From Streptomyces turgidiscabies Car8 (GTDB lineage Bacteria > Actinomycetota > Actinomycetes > Streptomycetales > Streptomycetaceae), in the NCBI RefSeq assembly GCF_000331005.1, contig NZ_AEJB01000019.1, positions 1 through 39,928 of the forward strand: a stretch of DNA of 39,928 bases, written 5' to 3'. The notes below the pieces were generated by a model. It searched no databases and had not been told where the DNA came from. It saw only the letters and a program-made list of their open reading frames with translations. Both the position numbers and the translations under genes were made by a program. The first letter of the stretch is position 1; every line of letters begins with the position of its first letter. Positions 22,427-30,054 of the stretch are shown here, piece by piece.

Positions 22427-23335
22427 GTGAGCCACGTCGTCTTCTTCCTGGTACCCGGAGTCCACCTGCTGGACCTGGCCGGCCCCGCGCAGGTCTTCTC
22501 CACGGCGGCCGACTTCGGGCACCCCTACACCCTCACCTACCTCGCCGAGCAGGCGCAGATCACCACGGCTCAGGGGCTGCCCGTGGTGGCAGGACTGGAC
22601 TGGCCCGACCTCGGGCCCGACGACCTGATCGTCGTCCCCGGCTGGCGAGCCGTCACCCTGGCCGACTCACCGGCCATCACCGACGCCTCCCTCCAAGTCC
22701 TTCGGGACCACCACACCAGGGGCGGAACGGTCGCCAGCGTCTGCGCCGGAGCCGAGGCACTCGGGCGGGCCGGCCTGCTCCGGGGCCGGCGCTGCACCAC
22801 CCACCACGACGTGCAGGACGAGCTGGCTCTGCGCCACCCCGGGGCCGTCGTGGTCCGCGATGTCCTGTTCACCGCCGACGACCGGGTGATCACCTCCGCC
22901 GGTATCGCCAGCGGGATCGACCTGGCCCTTCACCTCGTCGCCGGCCGGCACGGGCCCGCCGTCGCCGCCCAGGTCGCCCGGGACATGGTGGTCTACGCCC
23001 GCCGCAACGGCCACGAGCCACAGACCAGCGCGATGTTCCGGCACCGGTCCCACCTCGACGACACCGTGCACCGCGCCCAGGACCTCATCGACACCCGCTT
23101 CGACCAAGCCCTACCGCTGCCACACCTCGCCTCGGTCGTCGGCGTCAGCGAACGCACCCTCACCCGGCTCTTCAGCCGCGCCACCGGTCTCACCCCGCTG
23201 CGCTACCAGCAGACCCTGCGGCTGGAACGCGCCGAGCACCTCATCAGCCACGGCGCCACGGTCGACGCCGCCGCCCACTCGGTCGGCTTCGAGGACGCCC
23301 GCATGCTGCGCCGCCTGCGCAGCCGCGCGGCGTGA
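22427..23335 (+). CDS. GlxA-family AraC-type transcriptional regulator
   Basis: A 302-residue regulator joining an N-terminal DJ-1/PfpI (class I amidotransferase-like) domain to a C-terminal AraC DNA-binding domain. The sensing domain has the nucleophile-elbow Cys in ASVCAGAEALGRAGLL, followed by TTHHDVQDEL. Two HTH units lie after about residue 220 (DQALPLPHLASVVGVSERTLTRLFSRATGLTPLRYQQTLR, then VDAAAHSVGFEDARMLRRLR). GlxA-family proteins often end at this point, so the short C-terminus is normal. GTG 22427 is used. It probably controls the adjacent hydrolase gene in response to a small metabolite. Confidence 0.9.
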   Translation: MSHVVFFLVPGVHLLDLAGPAQVFSTAADFGHPYTLTYLAEQAQITTAQGLPVVAGLDWPDLGPDDLIVVPGWRAVTLADSPAITDASLQVLRDHHTRGGTVASVCAGAEALGRAGLLRGRRCTTHHDVQDELALRHPGAVVVRDVLFTADDRVITSAGIASGIDLALHLVAGRHGPAVAAQVARDMVVYARRNGHEPQTSAMFRHRSHLDDTVHRAQDLIDTRFDQALPLPHLASVVGVSERTLTRLFSRATGLTPLRYQQTLRLERAEHLISHGATVDAAAHSVGFEDARMLRRLRSRAA

Positions 23336-23389
23336 CGGGACGCGGTGAGACGACGTGGTGAGCGAAACGTCGAGACCACCGCAAGCCTC

Positions 23390-23429
23390 GGGGTTCTGGG
23401 GTTCTGGGGTTCTGGTGCTCTGGTGCTCT
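23390..23429. repeat. five 8-bp tandem repeats before rsmA
   Basis: Three copies of GGGGTTCT (23390-23413) are followed by two copies of GGTGCTCT (23414-23429), a 40-bp microsatellite-like tract 90 bp ahead of the rsmA start. Nothing else of note is seen in this gap. Confidence 0.8.
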
Positions 23430-23519
23430 CCCGAGCGTCGGACCGGATCAGCCGGTCCTGGCTCCGCACGGCCAAGCGCCGCGTCCCGCCCTCACCCCCC
23501 ACCCCCGTACCCTGGACCC

Positions 23520-24452
23520 GTGAGCACCAGCCCCGCCCCCGATGCCCTCCCCACCTCCGACGCGCTGTTCGGCGCTGCCGACATCCGTGAGCTCGCCGAG
23601 GTTCTCGGTGTGCGGCCCACCAAGCAGCGCGGGCAGAACTTCGTCATCGACGCCAACACGGTCCGCCGTATCGTGCGCACCGCCGGTGTGCGGCCCGACG
23701 ACGTGGTCGTCGAGGTCGGGCCGGGGCTCGGGTCCCTCACCCTCGCGCTGCTGGAGGCCGCCGACCGGGTCGTGGCCGTCGAGATCGACGACGTCCTCGC
23801 GGGCGCCCTGCCCGCCACCGTCGCCGCCCGGACGCCCACCCGCGCCGACCGGTTCTCGCTGGTGCACTCCGACGCCATGCGCGTCACCGAACTCCCCGGC
23901 CCCCCGCCCACCGCACTGGTCGCGAACCTTCCGTACAACGTCGCCGTACCCGTGCTGCTGCACATGCTGGAGACGTTCCCGAGCATCGAGCGGACCCTCG
24001 TCATGGTGCAGGCGGAGGTCGCCGACCGGCTCGCCGCGCCGCCCGGGTCGAAGGTGTACGGCGTACCGTCCGTCAAGGCCAACTGGTACGCCGAGGTCAA
24101 GCGGGCCGGTTCCATCGGTCGCAACGTGTTCTGGCCCGCGCCCAACGTCGACAGCGGGCTCGTCTCGCTCGTCCGGCGTGCCGAGCCGCTGAAGACGACC
24201 GCCGACCGCCGCGAGGTCTTCGCGGTCGTGGACGCCGCCTTCGCCCAGCGCCGCAAGACCCTGCGCGCCGCGCTCGCAGGCTGGGCCGGATCCGCCGCCG
24301 CCGCCGAGACCGCCCTCGTCGCCGCCGGTGTCTCCCCGCAGGCCCGCGGCGAGTCGTTGAGCGTCGAGGAGTTCGTCCGCATCGCGGAGAACAAGGTCCA
24401 GCAGCAGAACAGCGACACCGACGGTGACAACGAGGAGTCCGGGCAGCTGTGA
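23520..24452 (+). CDS. rsmA: 16S rRNA dimethyladenosine transferase RsmA (KsgA)
   Basis: A 310-residue SAM-dependent methyltransferase that dimethylates A1518 and A1519 in the 3' hairpin of 16S rRNA, a late ribosome-assembly checkpoint. Motifs: [18 protein letters not shown] at the N-terminus, [15 protein letters not shown] (SAM motif I), [13 protein letters not shown], and the catalytic [13 protein letters not shown]. The C-terminal domain includes [17 protein letters not shown] and [12 protein letters not shown]. The tail after residue 290 is acidic and Gln/Asp-rich. GTG 23520 is chosen as the actinomycete-like N-terminus ([34 protein letters not shown]). Its stop overlaps the ispE start by 4 nt. 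Confidence 0.95.
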   Translation: MSTSPAPDALPTSDALFGAADIRELAEVLGVRPTKQRGQNFVIDANTVRRIVRTAGVRPDDVVVEVGPGLGSLTLALLEAADRVVAVEIDDVLAGALPATVAARTPTRADRFSLVHSDAMRVTELPGPPPTALVANLPYNVAVPVLLHMLETFPSIERTLVMVQAEVADRLAAPPGSKVYGVPSVKANWYAEVKRAGSIGRNVFWPAPNVDSGLVSLVRRAEPLKTTADRREVFAVVDAAFAQRRKTLRAALAGWAGSAAAAETALVAAGVSPQARGESLSVEEFVRIAENKVQQQNSDTDGDNEESGQL

Positions 24453-25342
24453 GCGTGACGGTACGGGTTCCCGCCAAGGTCAACGTCCAGCTCGCGGTGG
24501 GTGCCGCGCGCCCCGACGGCTTCCACGACCTCGCCAACGTCTTCCTCGCCGTCGGCCTCTTCGACGAGGTGACGGTGACTCCGGCCGACGAGCTCCGGAT
24601 CACCTGCGCCGGGCCCGACGCCGCTCAAGTCCCCCTCGACGGTACGAATCTCGCCGCCCGTGCCGCCGTAGCGCTTGCCGAGCGGTACGGCCGTACGCCC
24701 GACGTGCACATCCACATCGCCAAGGACATCCCCGTCGCAGGCGGGATGGCGGGTGGCAGTGCCGACGGCGCCGGTGCGCTGCTCGCCTGCGACGCGCTGT
24801 GGGGGACGAGCGCCTCGCGCGTCGAACTCCTCGACATCTGCGCCGAGTTGGGCAGCGATGTGCCGTTCAGTCTGGTGGGCGGGGCCGCGCTCGGGATCGG
24901 GCGCGGGGAGAAGCTGACGGTCCTGGAGACCGGCGGCACCTTCCACTGGGTGTTCGCGATGGCCGAACGCGGGCTGTCGACACCGGCCGTGTTCCGGGAG
25001 TTCGACCGGCTGGTCGCGGACAGTGAGGTTCCGGTGCCCGTCGCCTATCCCGAACTCCTCGACGCGCTGGCCAAGGGCGACCCCGAGGCGCTCGCCGCCA
25101 CCGTCTCCAACGACCTCCAGCCCGCCGCTCTTTCGCTCTTCCCCGCCCTCGCCGACACCCTCGCGGCGGGCCGCGCGGCGGGCGCGTTGACCTCGCTGGT
25201 CTCGGGTTCCGGCCCGACGACGGCGTTCCTCGCCCGCGACGCGGGGGCCGCACAGCAGGTGGCGCGGGCGCTGTCCGCGTCCGGCACCTGCCGGTCCGTA
25301 CGGGTGGCGGCAGGACCGGTACCGGGCGCGCGTGTGCTGTGA
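24449..25342 (+). CDS. ispE: 4-diphosphocytidyl-2-C-methyl-D-erythritol kinase IspE
   Basis: A 297-residue GHMP kinase that phosphorylates the 2-hydroxyl of CDP-methylerythritol in the MEP route to isoprenoids. The N-terminal substrate loop is [28 protein letters not shown]; the ATP-binding glycine-rich loop is [18 protein letters not shown]; the third GHMP motif is [13 protein letters not shown]. The usual lysine and aspartate (PAKVN and SDVPF) are present. GTG 24449 overlaps the rsmA stop (GTGA). The rsmA-ispE pair is conserved in actinobacteria. The isoprenoid supply matters to Pmt as well, because Pmt uses polyprenyl phosphate mannose. Confidence 0.95.
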   Translation: MSVTVRVPAKVNVQLAVGAARPDGFHDLANVFLAVGLFDEVTVTPADELRITCAGPDAAQVPLDGTNLAARAAVALAERYGRTPDVHIHIAKDIPVAGGMAGGSADGAGALLACDALWGTSASRVELLDICAELGSDVPFSLVGGAALGIGRGEKLTVLETGGTFHWVFAMAERGLSTPAVFREFDRLVADSEVPVPVAYPELLDALAKGDPEALAATVSNDLQPAALSLFPALADTLAAGRAAGALTSLVSGSGPTTAFLARDAGAAQQVARALSASGTCRSVRVAAGPVPGARVL

Positions 25343-25433
25343 CGGTGAACACACAGAGTTACTTCTGAGTTAACCCATTTTTCCGACCTCCACAGGGAAT
25401 TCACCGTTCCTTGGCTTGAGGGAGCGCAGGTGG

Positions 25434-25484
25434 GGCGGACGTGACACGTAGGGTCTTTTCAACTTCAAGCACTCGCCGTCCGCC
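25434..25484. promoter_or_regulatory. long-range inverted repeat in the leader of the amidase gene
   Basis: GGCGGACG (25434-25441) and CGTCCGCC (25477-25484) are perfect complements 35 nt apart. They lie in the 247-bp gap before the amidase gene, which also holds two related motifs, GGAATTCACCGTTCC near 25396 and GGAGTTCACCGAATTCC near 25505. I tested this leader by eye for a c-di-AMP (ydaO) riboswitch and did not see one. Confidence 0.3.
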
Positions 25485-25589
25485 ACAGATCTCCGCCAAG
25501 TCTTCGGAGTTCACCGAATTCCAGAGTGCGCGCGGCGTGGGGTCCCCCTTGAGTTGCCAACTGCCCCAGCACCTCCGGAAGGCATCTCC

Positions 25590-26726
25590 GTGTCCGTACC
25601 TCCCCCCAGTCATCGCAGGAAAATTCCCCTCACCCGGCGCGGCATGATCGGTGCCGCGGGCGCTGTCGCCGTCGGCGGCGCGCTGACCCCGGTGGTCTTC
25701 GCGGCCACCAACGGCGAGGACTCACCGTCCGGTACGACGGACAGCACGTCCGGCACCGCCGGTACCGAGCCGCAGAAGTTCCCGGCCACCCGAACCGAGG
25801 CCGCCACCGGCACCGCCGAGGCAGGCGCCGCCTTCGCCATCTCGTACGTCGGTGTGCGCTGGAGCGGCGCGGCGGACGGCGCCGGGATCAAGTTCGCGGA
25901 CGGCGCCTCCACGCCCGGCAAGTGGCAGGAGCTGAGCGGCGGTTGCGCGACCGTCGAGGGCGGCGGCACGGCGCTGGTGGCGGCGGGGGACGCCACCGCG
26001 TACGAGCTGAAGCTGCCCGACGGGGCGAGCGCGGGCGGGGCGCGGTCGCTGGCGATCGACACGACCGGCGGGTCCGGGAAGACCTTCCGGGTGCCGACCG
26101 AACCGACCCGGGTGCGCGGGGTGCAGTACCTGTCGCGACCGGCGTGGGGCGCCGACGAGTCGAAGCGGTACAAGGACGGCAAGGTCAACTCGCCCGAGGT
26201 GTACTACCCGTTCCAGACGGTCACCGTGCACCACACGGACACCCCGAACGCCGACCCCGACCCGGCGTCGACCGTGCGCGGCATCTACGAGTACCACGCG
26301 ATCACCCTCGACTGGGGTGACATCGGCTACCACTTCCTCATCGACGAGGCGGGTGCCGTCTACGAGGGCCGCTACTCCGGCGACGACCTGGTCCCCGCCT
26401 TCGACAAGGACGGCAAGCTCGTCACCGCCTTCCACACCGCCGGCTTCAACTCCGGCAACCTCGGTATCGCCCTCATCGGCACGCTGGTCGACCAGCCGCC
26501 GACGGACGCGGCCAAGGCGTCGCTGATCCGCCTGATCAAGGTGATCGCCCGCTTCAAGGGCCTGGACCCGCAGGCCAGGCTGACCTATGTGAACCCGGTC
26601 AACGGGGTCACGAAGGACGTCAATGCGATCAGCGGCCACCGCGACTGGCTGTCGACCGACTGCCCCGGCCAGACGATGTACGACCTCCTCGGCGAGGTCC
26701 GTACGGAGGTCGCCGCCAAACGCTGA
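25590..26726 (+). CDS. Tat-exported N-acetylmuramoyl-L-alanine amidase (PGRP/amidase_2 fold)
   Basis: A 378-residue peptidoglycan-cleaving enzyme. The N-terminus (HRRKIPLTRRGMIGAAGAVAVGGALTPVVFA) is a Tat-type signal with twin arginines and a long hydrophobic core. A region of about 120 residues follows, probably wall binding. The amidase/PGRP domain starts with LSRPAWGADES, and the Zn2+ ligands are in TVTVHHTDTPN (His), FHTAGFNSGNLGIALIG (His) and ISGHRDWLSTDCPG (His and Cys). GTG 25590 has GGAAGG eight bases upstream. It likely cuts the amide between MurNAc and L-Ala during growth or sporulation. A terminator follows 67 nt after the stop. Confidence 0.92.
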   Translation: MSVPPPSHRRKIPLTRRGMIGAAGAVAVGGALTPVVFAATNGEDSPSGTTDSTSGTAGTEPQKFPATRTEAATGTAEAGAAFAISYVGVRWSGAADGAGIKFADGASTPGKWQELSGGCATVEGGGTALVAAGDATAYELKLPDGASAGGARSLAIDTTGGSGKTFRVPTEPTRVRGVQYLSRPAWGADESKRYKDGKVNSPEVYYPFQTVTVHHTDTPNADPDPASTVRGIYEYHAITLDWGDIGYHFLIDEAGAVYEGRYSGDDLVPAFDKDGKLVTAFHTAGFNSGNLGIALIGTLVDQPPTDAAKASLIRLIKVIARFKGLDPQARLTYVNPVNGVTKDVNAISGHRDWLSTDCPGQTMYDLLGEVRTEVAAKR

Positions 26727-26793
26727 TGGCTCTGTGCCATCGGCGGCGACGCTGAACGCGATCGAACGCAACTCACCCTGCTGAACGGTGCTG

Positions 26794-26821
26794 AGGGGTC
26801 GGCGAAGGTCGGCCGACCCCT
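26794..26821 (+). terminator. terminator after the amidase gene
   Basis: AGGGGTCGGC and GCCGACCCCT form a perfect 10-bp stem with an 8-nt loop (GAAGGTCG). It lies 67 nt after the amidase stop and ahead of the MHYT gene. Only a short pyrimidine run follows, normal for Streptomyces. Confidence 0.7.
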
Positions 26822-26920
26822 TCCCCCGCAGCGATCAGCCCTTCCCCGGTCCCCCTGATACCGGTGGTACTACCGAGGCGCTGCCCCCCTGCCCGCGCCT
26901 CGGGCGAGAGGAATTCCCCC

Positions 26921-27700
26921 ATGGGCCACATGGACCACTTCAGCGCCGGATGGGTCACCCCCGTCCTCTCCTACGCCATGGCCTGTCTGGGCTCGGCACT
27001 CGGACTGCGCTGCACGGTAAGGGCGTTGGAAGCCGACGGCGCCTCCAAGCGGAACTGGCTGACGCTGGCCTCGCTCGCGATCGGCTCCGGCATCTGGACC
27101 ATGCACTTCGTCGCCATGATGGGCTTCAGCGTGGAGGGCACCCCCATCCGCTACGACGTCCCGCTGACCGTCCTCAGCCTCCTCACCGCGATCGCCGTCG
27201 TCGCCGCCGGTGTCTTCACCGCCGGGTACGGCCGCTCCCGCGTCAGGTCGGTGATCCTCGGCGGCCTCGGCACGGGTCTCGGCGTCGCCGCCATGCACTA
27301 CGCCGGCATGTACGCCCTCAACCTGCACGGCGACCTCTCGTACGACCCGGTGCTCGTCGGCGCCTCCGTCGCGATCGCCGTCGTCGCCGCCACCGCCGCG
27401 CTGACCCTCACGCTCATCGTGCGCGGGCCCGTGCTCGCGACGATCGCCGCTCTGGTCATGGGCCTCGCGGTGAGCAGCATGCACTACACCGCGATGTTCG
27501 CCGTCCAGGTCACGCTCACGCCCAGCAGCGCGGAGCTGCCGGGAGCCACGTCCACGGAGTTCCTGTTCCCGCTGGCCGTACTGCTCGGGTCGTTCCTGTT
27601 CCTGGCGTCGGCGTATGTCGCCCTGTCGCCCACGGGGCAGCGGGCGGAGTCGGCGATCGCGGCGGAGCTGCTGCGCGAGGTCGAACTGTCCACCGCCTGA
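26921..27700 (+). CDS. MHYT-domain membrane sensor protein
   Basis: A 259-residue protein with seven predicted membrane segments belonging to the MHYT family, proposed to sense O2, CO or NO through a copper bound by conserved Met/His. The motif recurs three times at the outer face: WTMHFVAMMGF, AAMHYAGMYAL and SSMHYTAMF. The protein has only the MHYT core and no attached GGDEF, EAL or kinase domain. ATG 26921 is preceded by GAGAGGAA; a GTG extension to 26864 is less likely. The next gene, 90 nt downstream on the same strand, is a histidine kinase, so the pair could form a split sensor. Confidence 0.9.
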   Translation: MGHMDHFSAGWVTPVLSYAMACLGSALGLRCTVRALEADGASKRNWLTLASLAIGSGIWTMHFVAMMGFSVEGTPIRYDVPLTVLSLLTAIAVVAAGVFTAGYGRSRVRSVILGGLGTGLGVAAMHYAGMYALNLHGDLSYDPVLVGASVAIAVVAATAALTLTLIVRGPVLATIAALVMGLAVSSMHYTAMFAVQVTLTPSSAELPGATSTEFLFPLAVLLGSFLFLASAYVALSPTGQRAESAIAAELLREVELSTA

Positions 27701-27751
27701 TTCCGCCCTCCCCGTACTCCGTACCCAATCCCCATTCCCGCTTCCCATTTC

Positions 27752-27766
27752 CGCCGGACGGGCTGA
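27752..27766. repeat. single copy of the dispersed element CGCCGGACGGGCTGA
   Basis: The 15 bases are identical to the start of the repeat units at 11728. It lies between the MHYT gene and the kinase gene. Copies of this sequence occur throughout Streptomyces genomes, commonly in intergenic DNA. Confidence 0.75.
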
Positions 27767-27790
27767 AGAACAAAGGCCAACGAGGTTCCC

Positions 27791-29863
27791 ATGAGTATGG
27801 CTCGCACCGCCGAACGACTGCGCCCCAGATCCGTACGGGCGAAGATCGTCGCCCTGCTGATGCTGCCCGTCGTCTCCCTCATGGCTCTGTGGAGCTTCGC
27901 GGCGGTCACCACCGCGTCCACCATCGGTGACGCCGAACGGGCCAAGGAGGTCAACTCCGAACTGCTCGCCCCGGTCGCCGACTTCGTCACCGCGATACAG
28001 ACCGAGCGCACCTTCGCCGCCCGCTACGCCGGCGACCCGGCCTCGGGCGACTCGGACGTCCTGACACGGACCCAGGTGGCCACCGACAAGGCGGTCGACG
28101 CCCTGCTCGACGGCGTCAACTCCACCAGCTCCGACGCCGCGCTCCTCAACTCCGCCCTGCCCGACCGCCTCGACAGGCTCACCGACGACGCCAAGGGACT
28201 CACGGCGCTGCGCGCGTCGGTCAGCGGCGACCGGAACGCGAAGCAGACCGCCGCCGCGGCCTCCGCCGCGTACACCTCGTACACCGGCTTCGTCGAGGAC
28301 GCCTTCGCCGTCACCGGCGCGCTCACCGGGGAGAAGAGCACGACCACCGCCTCCGAGGCCCGCGTCGTCCTCGAACTCTCCCGTGCCCGCGAGGCCGTGG
28401 CCCAGGAGCAGGCGCTCCTCGCGGCGGGCGGCGCCGCCGGAAAGCTCACCGGCGACCAGTACGCGCTGTTCGTCGGCGCGGTCGCCGTCCAGCGCGGTCT
28501 GCTGAAGCCGGCGGTCGCCGATCTGCGGCCCGAACACCAGAAGGCGTACAACGAGCTTCTGCAGAGCGGCAGTTACCGTCAGCTGGCGGAGACCGAGAAC
28601 CGCGTACGCAGCGCCGGGCCCGGCGAATCAGCGGTCGGTGACGGCCTGTTGAGGGGCTGGGACAAGGCCGCGAATGATGTGCTGCACGCCCTCGGCAAGG
28701 CCGAGACCGAGGCCGGTACGGCCGCTGCCGCCAAGGCGAACCCGTTCGGCTGGGCCACCCTCGGCGCCTCCGGAATCGCCGTGCTCCTGGGCCTCGTAGG
28801 CGTGTTGCTCTCCCTCCTCGTCTCCGTGTCGGTCGGCCGGGGCCTGATCGTGGAGCTGCTCGACCTGCGCAACTCGGCCCTCGAAGTGGCCGGCCGCAGG
28901 CTTCCGCAGGCCATGCGGCGGCTGCACGCGGGTCAGGGCGTCGACATCGACGCCGAGGCCCCGCTGCGCCGACTCGCCGGGGACGAACTCGCCCAGGTGG
29001 GCACCGCGTTGACGGCCGTACAGCGGGCGGCGCTCAAGGCCGCCTCCGAACGCGCCGAACTCCTCAGTGGCATCTCCGGCGTGTACGTCAGCCTCGCCCG
29101 CCGCAGCCAGGTGCTGCTGCACCGCCAGCTCGACATCCTCGACCAGTTGGAGCAGCGCCCACGCGACCCCGCCGAGCTGCACGAGCTGTACCGCGTCGAC
29201 TACCTCGCCACCCGGATGCGCCGCCACTCCGAGAGCCTCCTCATCCTCTCCGGCATCGCGCCCGGCCGCGGCTGGCGGGACCCGATCCCACTGGCGGACA
29301 CCCTGCGCGCCGCGGTGTCCGAGATCGAGGACGCGAGCCGCGTCCAGATCTGGTCGGCCCCCCGGGTGTCGCTGAACGGCGGCTCGGTGGCCGACGTCAT
29401 CCACCTGCTCGCCGAACTCGTCGAGAACGGGGCGTCGTTCTCCCCGCCCAGCGCCAAGGTGCGGCTGCGCGCTGCCCGGTTGAGCGACGGTGTCATCATC
29501 GAGGTCGAGGACAGCGGCTTCGGCATGAACGAGGACGCGATGGCCGACGCCAACCGCAAACTCCGGTCGGAGAAGGTCGACCTCCTCGACGCCAAGCAGA
29601 TCGGCCTGTTCGTGGTGAACCGCCTCGCGACCCGCCAGGGCCTGCGCGTCGAACTCCGCGACTCCCCGAACGGCGGCGTGACGGCAGCCGTCCTCATCCC
29701 GGAAAACCTCCTCCGCGACGACATGCCGACCCACGGCCAGGAACACGACGACGAGTACGGATACGGCCACGAGCACACCCCGGCCACCGCCGACGCCCGA
29801 ACCCTGACACCGGCGCCGACACCGGCGTCGGCGACGCTGATGCCGCAGCAGTGGGACCAGTAA
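27791..29863 (+). CDS. NIT-domain sensor histidine kinase (CvnA-like)
   Basis: A 690-residue membrane kinase-like protein. TM1 is at about 17-41 (KIVALLMLPVVSLMALWSFAAV), then a large extracytoplasmic domain with the nitrate/nitrite-sensing (NIT) pattern (FVTAIQTERTFAARY, VVLELSRAREAVAQEQALL), TM2 at about 320-346, and a HAMP-like linker. The phosphotransfer region reads LHRQLDILDQLEQRP ... YLATRMRRHSESLLILSG, as in conservon CvnA proteins. HATPase boxes are ELVENGASFSPP (near 543) and EDSGFGM (near 572). The final 60 residues are low-complexity and acidic/His-rich. No response regulator or CvnB-D genes follow, so it is an orphan. Confidence 0.9.
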   Translation: MSMARTAERLRPRSVRAKIVALLMLPVVSLMALWSFAAVTTASTIGDAERAKEVNSELLAPVADFVTAIQTERTFAARYAGDPASGDSDVLTRTQVATDKAVDALLDGVNSTSSDAALLNSALPDRLDRLTDDAKGLTALRASVSGDRNAKQTAAAASAAYTSYTGFVEDAFAVTGALTGEKSTTTASEARVVLELSRAREAVAQEQALLAAGGAAGKLTGDQYALFVGAVAVQRGLLKPAVADLRPEHQKAYNELLQSGSYRQLAETENRVRSAGPGESAVGDGLLRGWDKAANDVLHALGKAETEAGTAAAAKANPFGWATLGASGIAVLLGLVGVLLSLLVSVSVGRGLIVELLDLRNSALEVAGRRLPQAMRRLHAGQGVDIDAEAPLRRLAGDELAQVGTALTAVQRAALKAASERAELLSGISGVYVSLARRSQVLLHRQLDILDQLEQRPRDPAELHELYRVDYLATRMRRHSESLLILSGIAPGRGWRDPIPLADTLRAAVSEIEDASRVQIWSAPRVSLNGGSVADVIHLLAELVENGASFSPPSAKVRLRAARLSDGVIIEVEDSGFGMNEDAMADANRKLRSEKVDLLDAKQIGLFVVNRLATRQGLRVELRDSPNGGVTAAVLIPENLLRDDMPTHGQEHDDEYGYGHEHTPATADARTLTPAPTPASATLMPQQWDQ

Positions 29864-29905
29864 CGCTGGGGTCCTGGGGAGGGGCGAACGCACTCCGGGC
29901 CACAC

Positions 29906-29933
29906 TTGAAAGATAAAAGAACAGCGGTACCAT
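29906..29933 (+). promoter_or_regulatory. candidate promoter of the permease operon
   Basis: TTGAAA (29906-29911) and TACCAT (29928-29933) are 16 bp apart within a locally AT-rich stretch (AAAGATAAAAGAACA). The implied start near 29940 places the 25-bp palindrome in the early leader. Confidence 0.45.
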
Positions 29934-29960
29934 CGCTCGCGCACATAGTGTGACCTCCTG

Positions 29961-29985
29961 ACCACGGAACCATCGGTTCCGTGGT
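29961..29985. promoter_or_regulatory. 25-bp perfect palindrome before the permease operon
   Basis: ACCACGGAACC (29961-29971) and GGTTCCGTGGT (29975-29985) are perfect complements around ATC. It lies 97 nt after the kinase stop and 69 nt before the permease start, just downstream of the candidate promoter. It can be an operator for a dimeric regulator such as a TetR or GntR type, or a hairpin terminating the kinase transcript. No T tract follows. Confidence 0.7.
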
Positions 29986-30054
29986 GATCACTTCCCACTG
30001 CCGGGCCAGTGAGGGCGCCGTCCTTTGTCGTGCACGACAGAAAGTGACGTGAGC

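Noticed and set aside
25343..25589. c-di-AMP riboswitch before a cell-wall hydrolase gene
   Set aside because: Such riboswitches precede several Streptomyces wall hydrolase genes, but the conserved core was not found by reading.
25441..25647. 68-residue frame before the amidase gene
   Set aside because: It overlaps the amidase start in another frame, has no Shine-Dalgarno, and mixed composition. More likely leader DNA.
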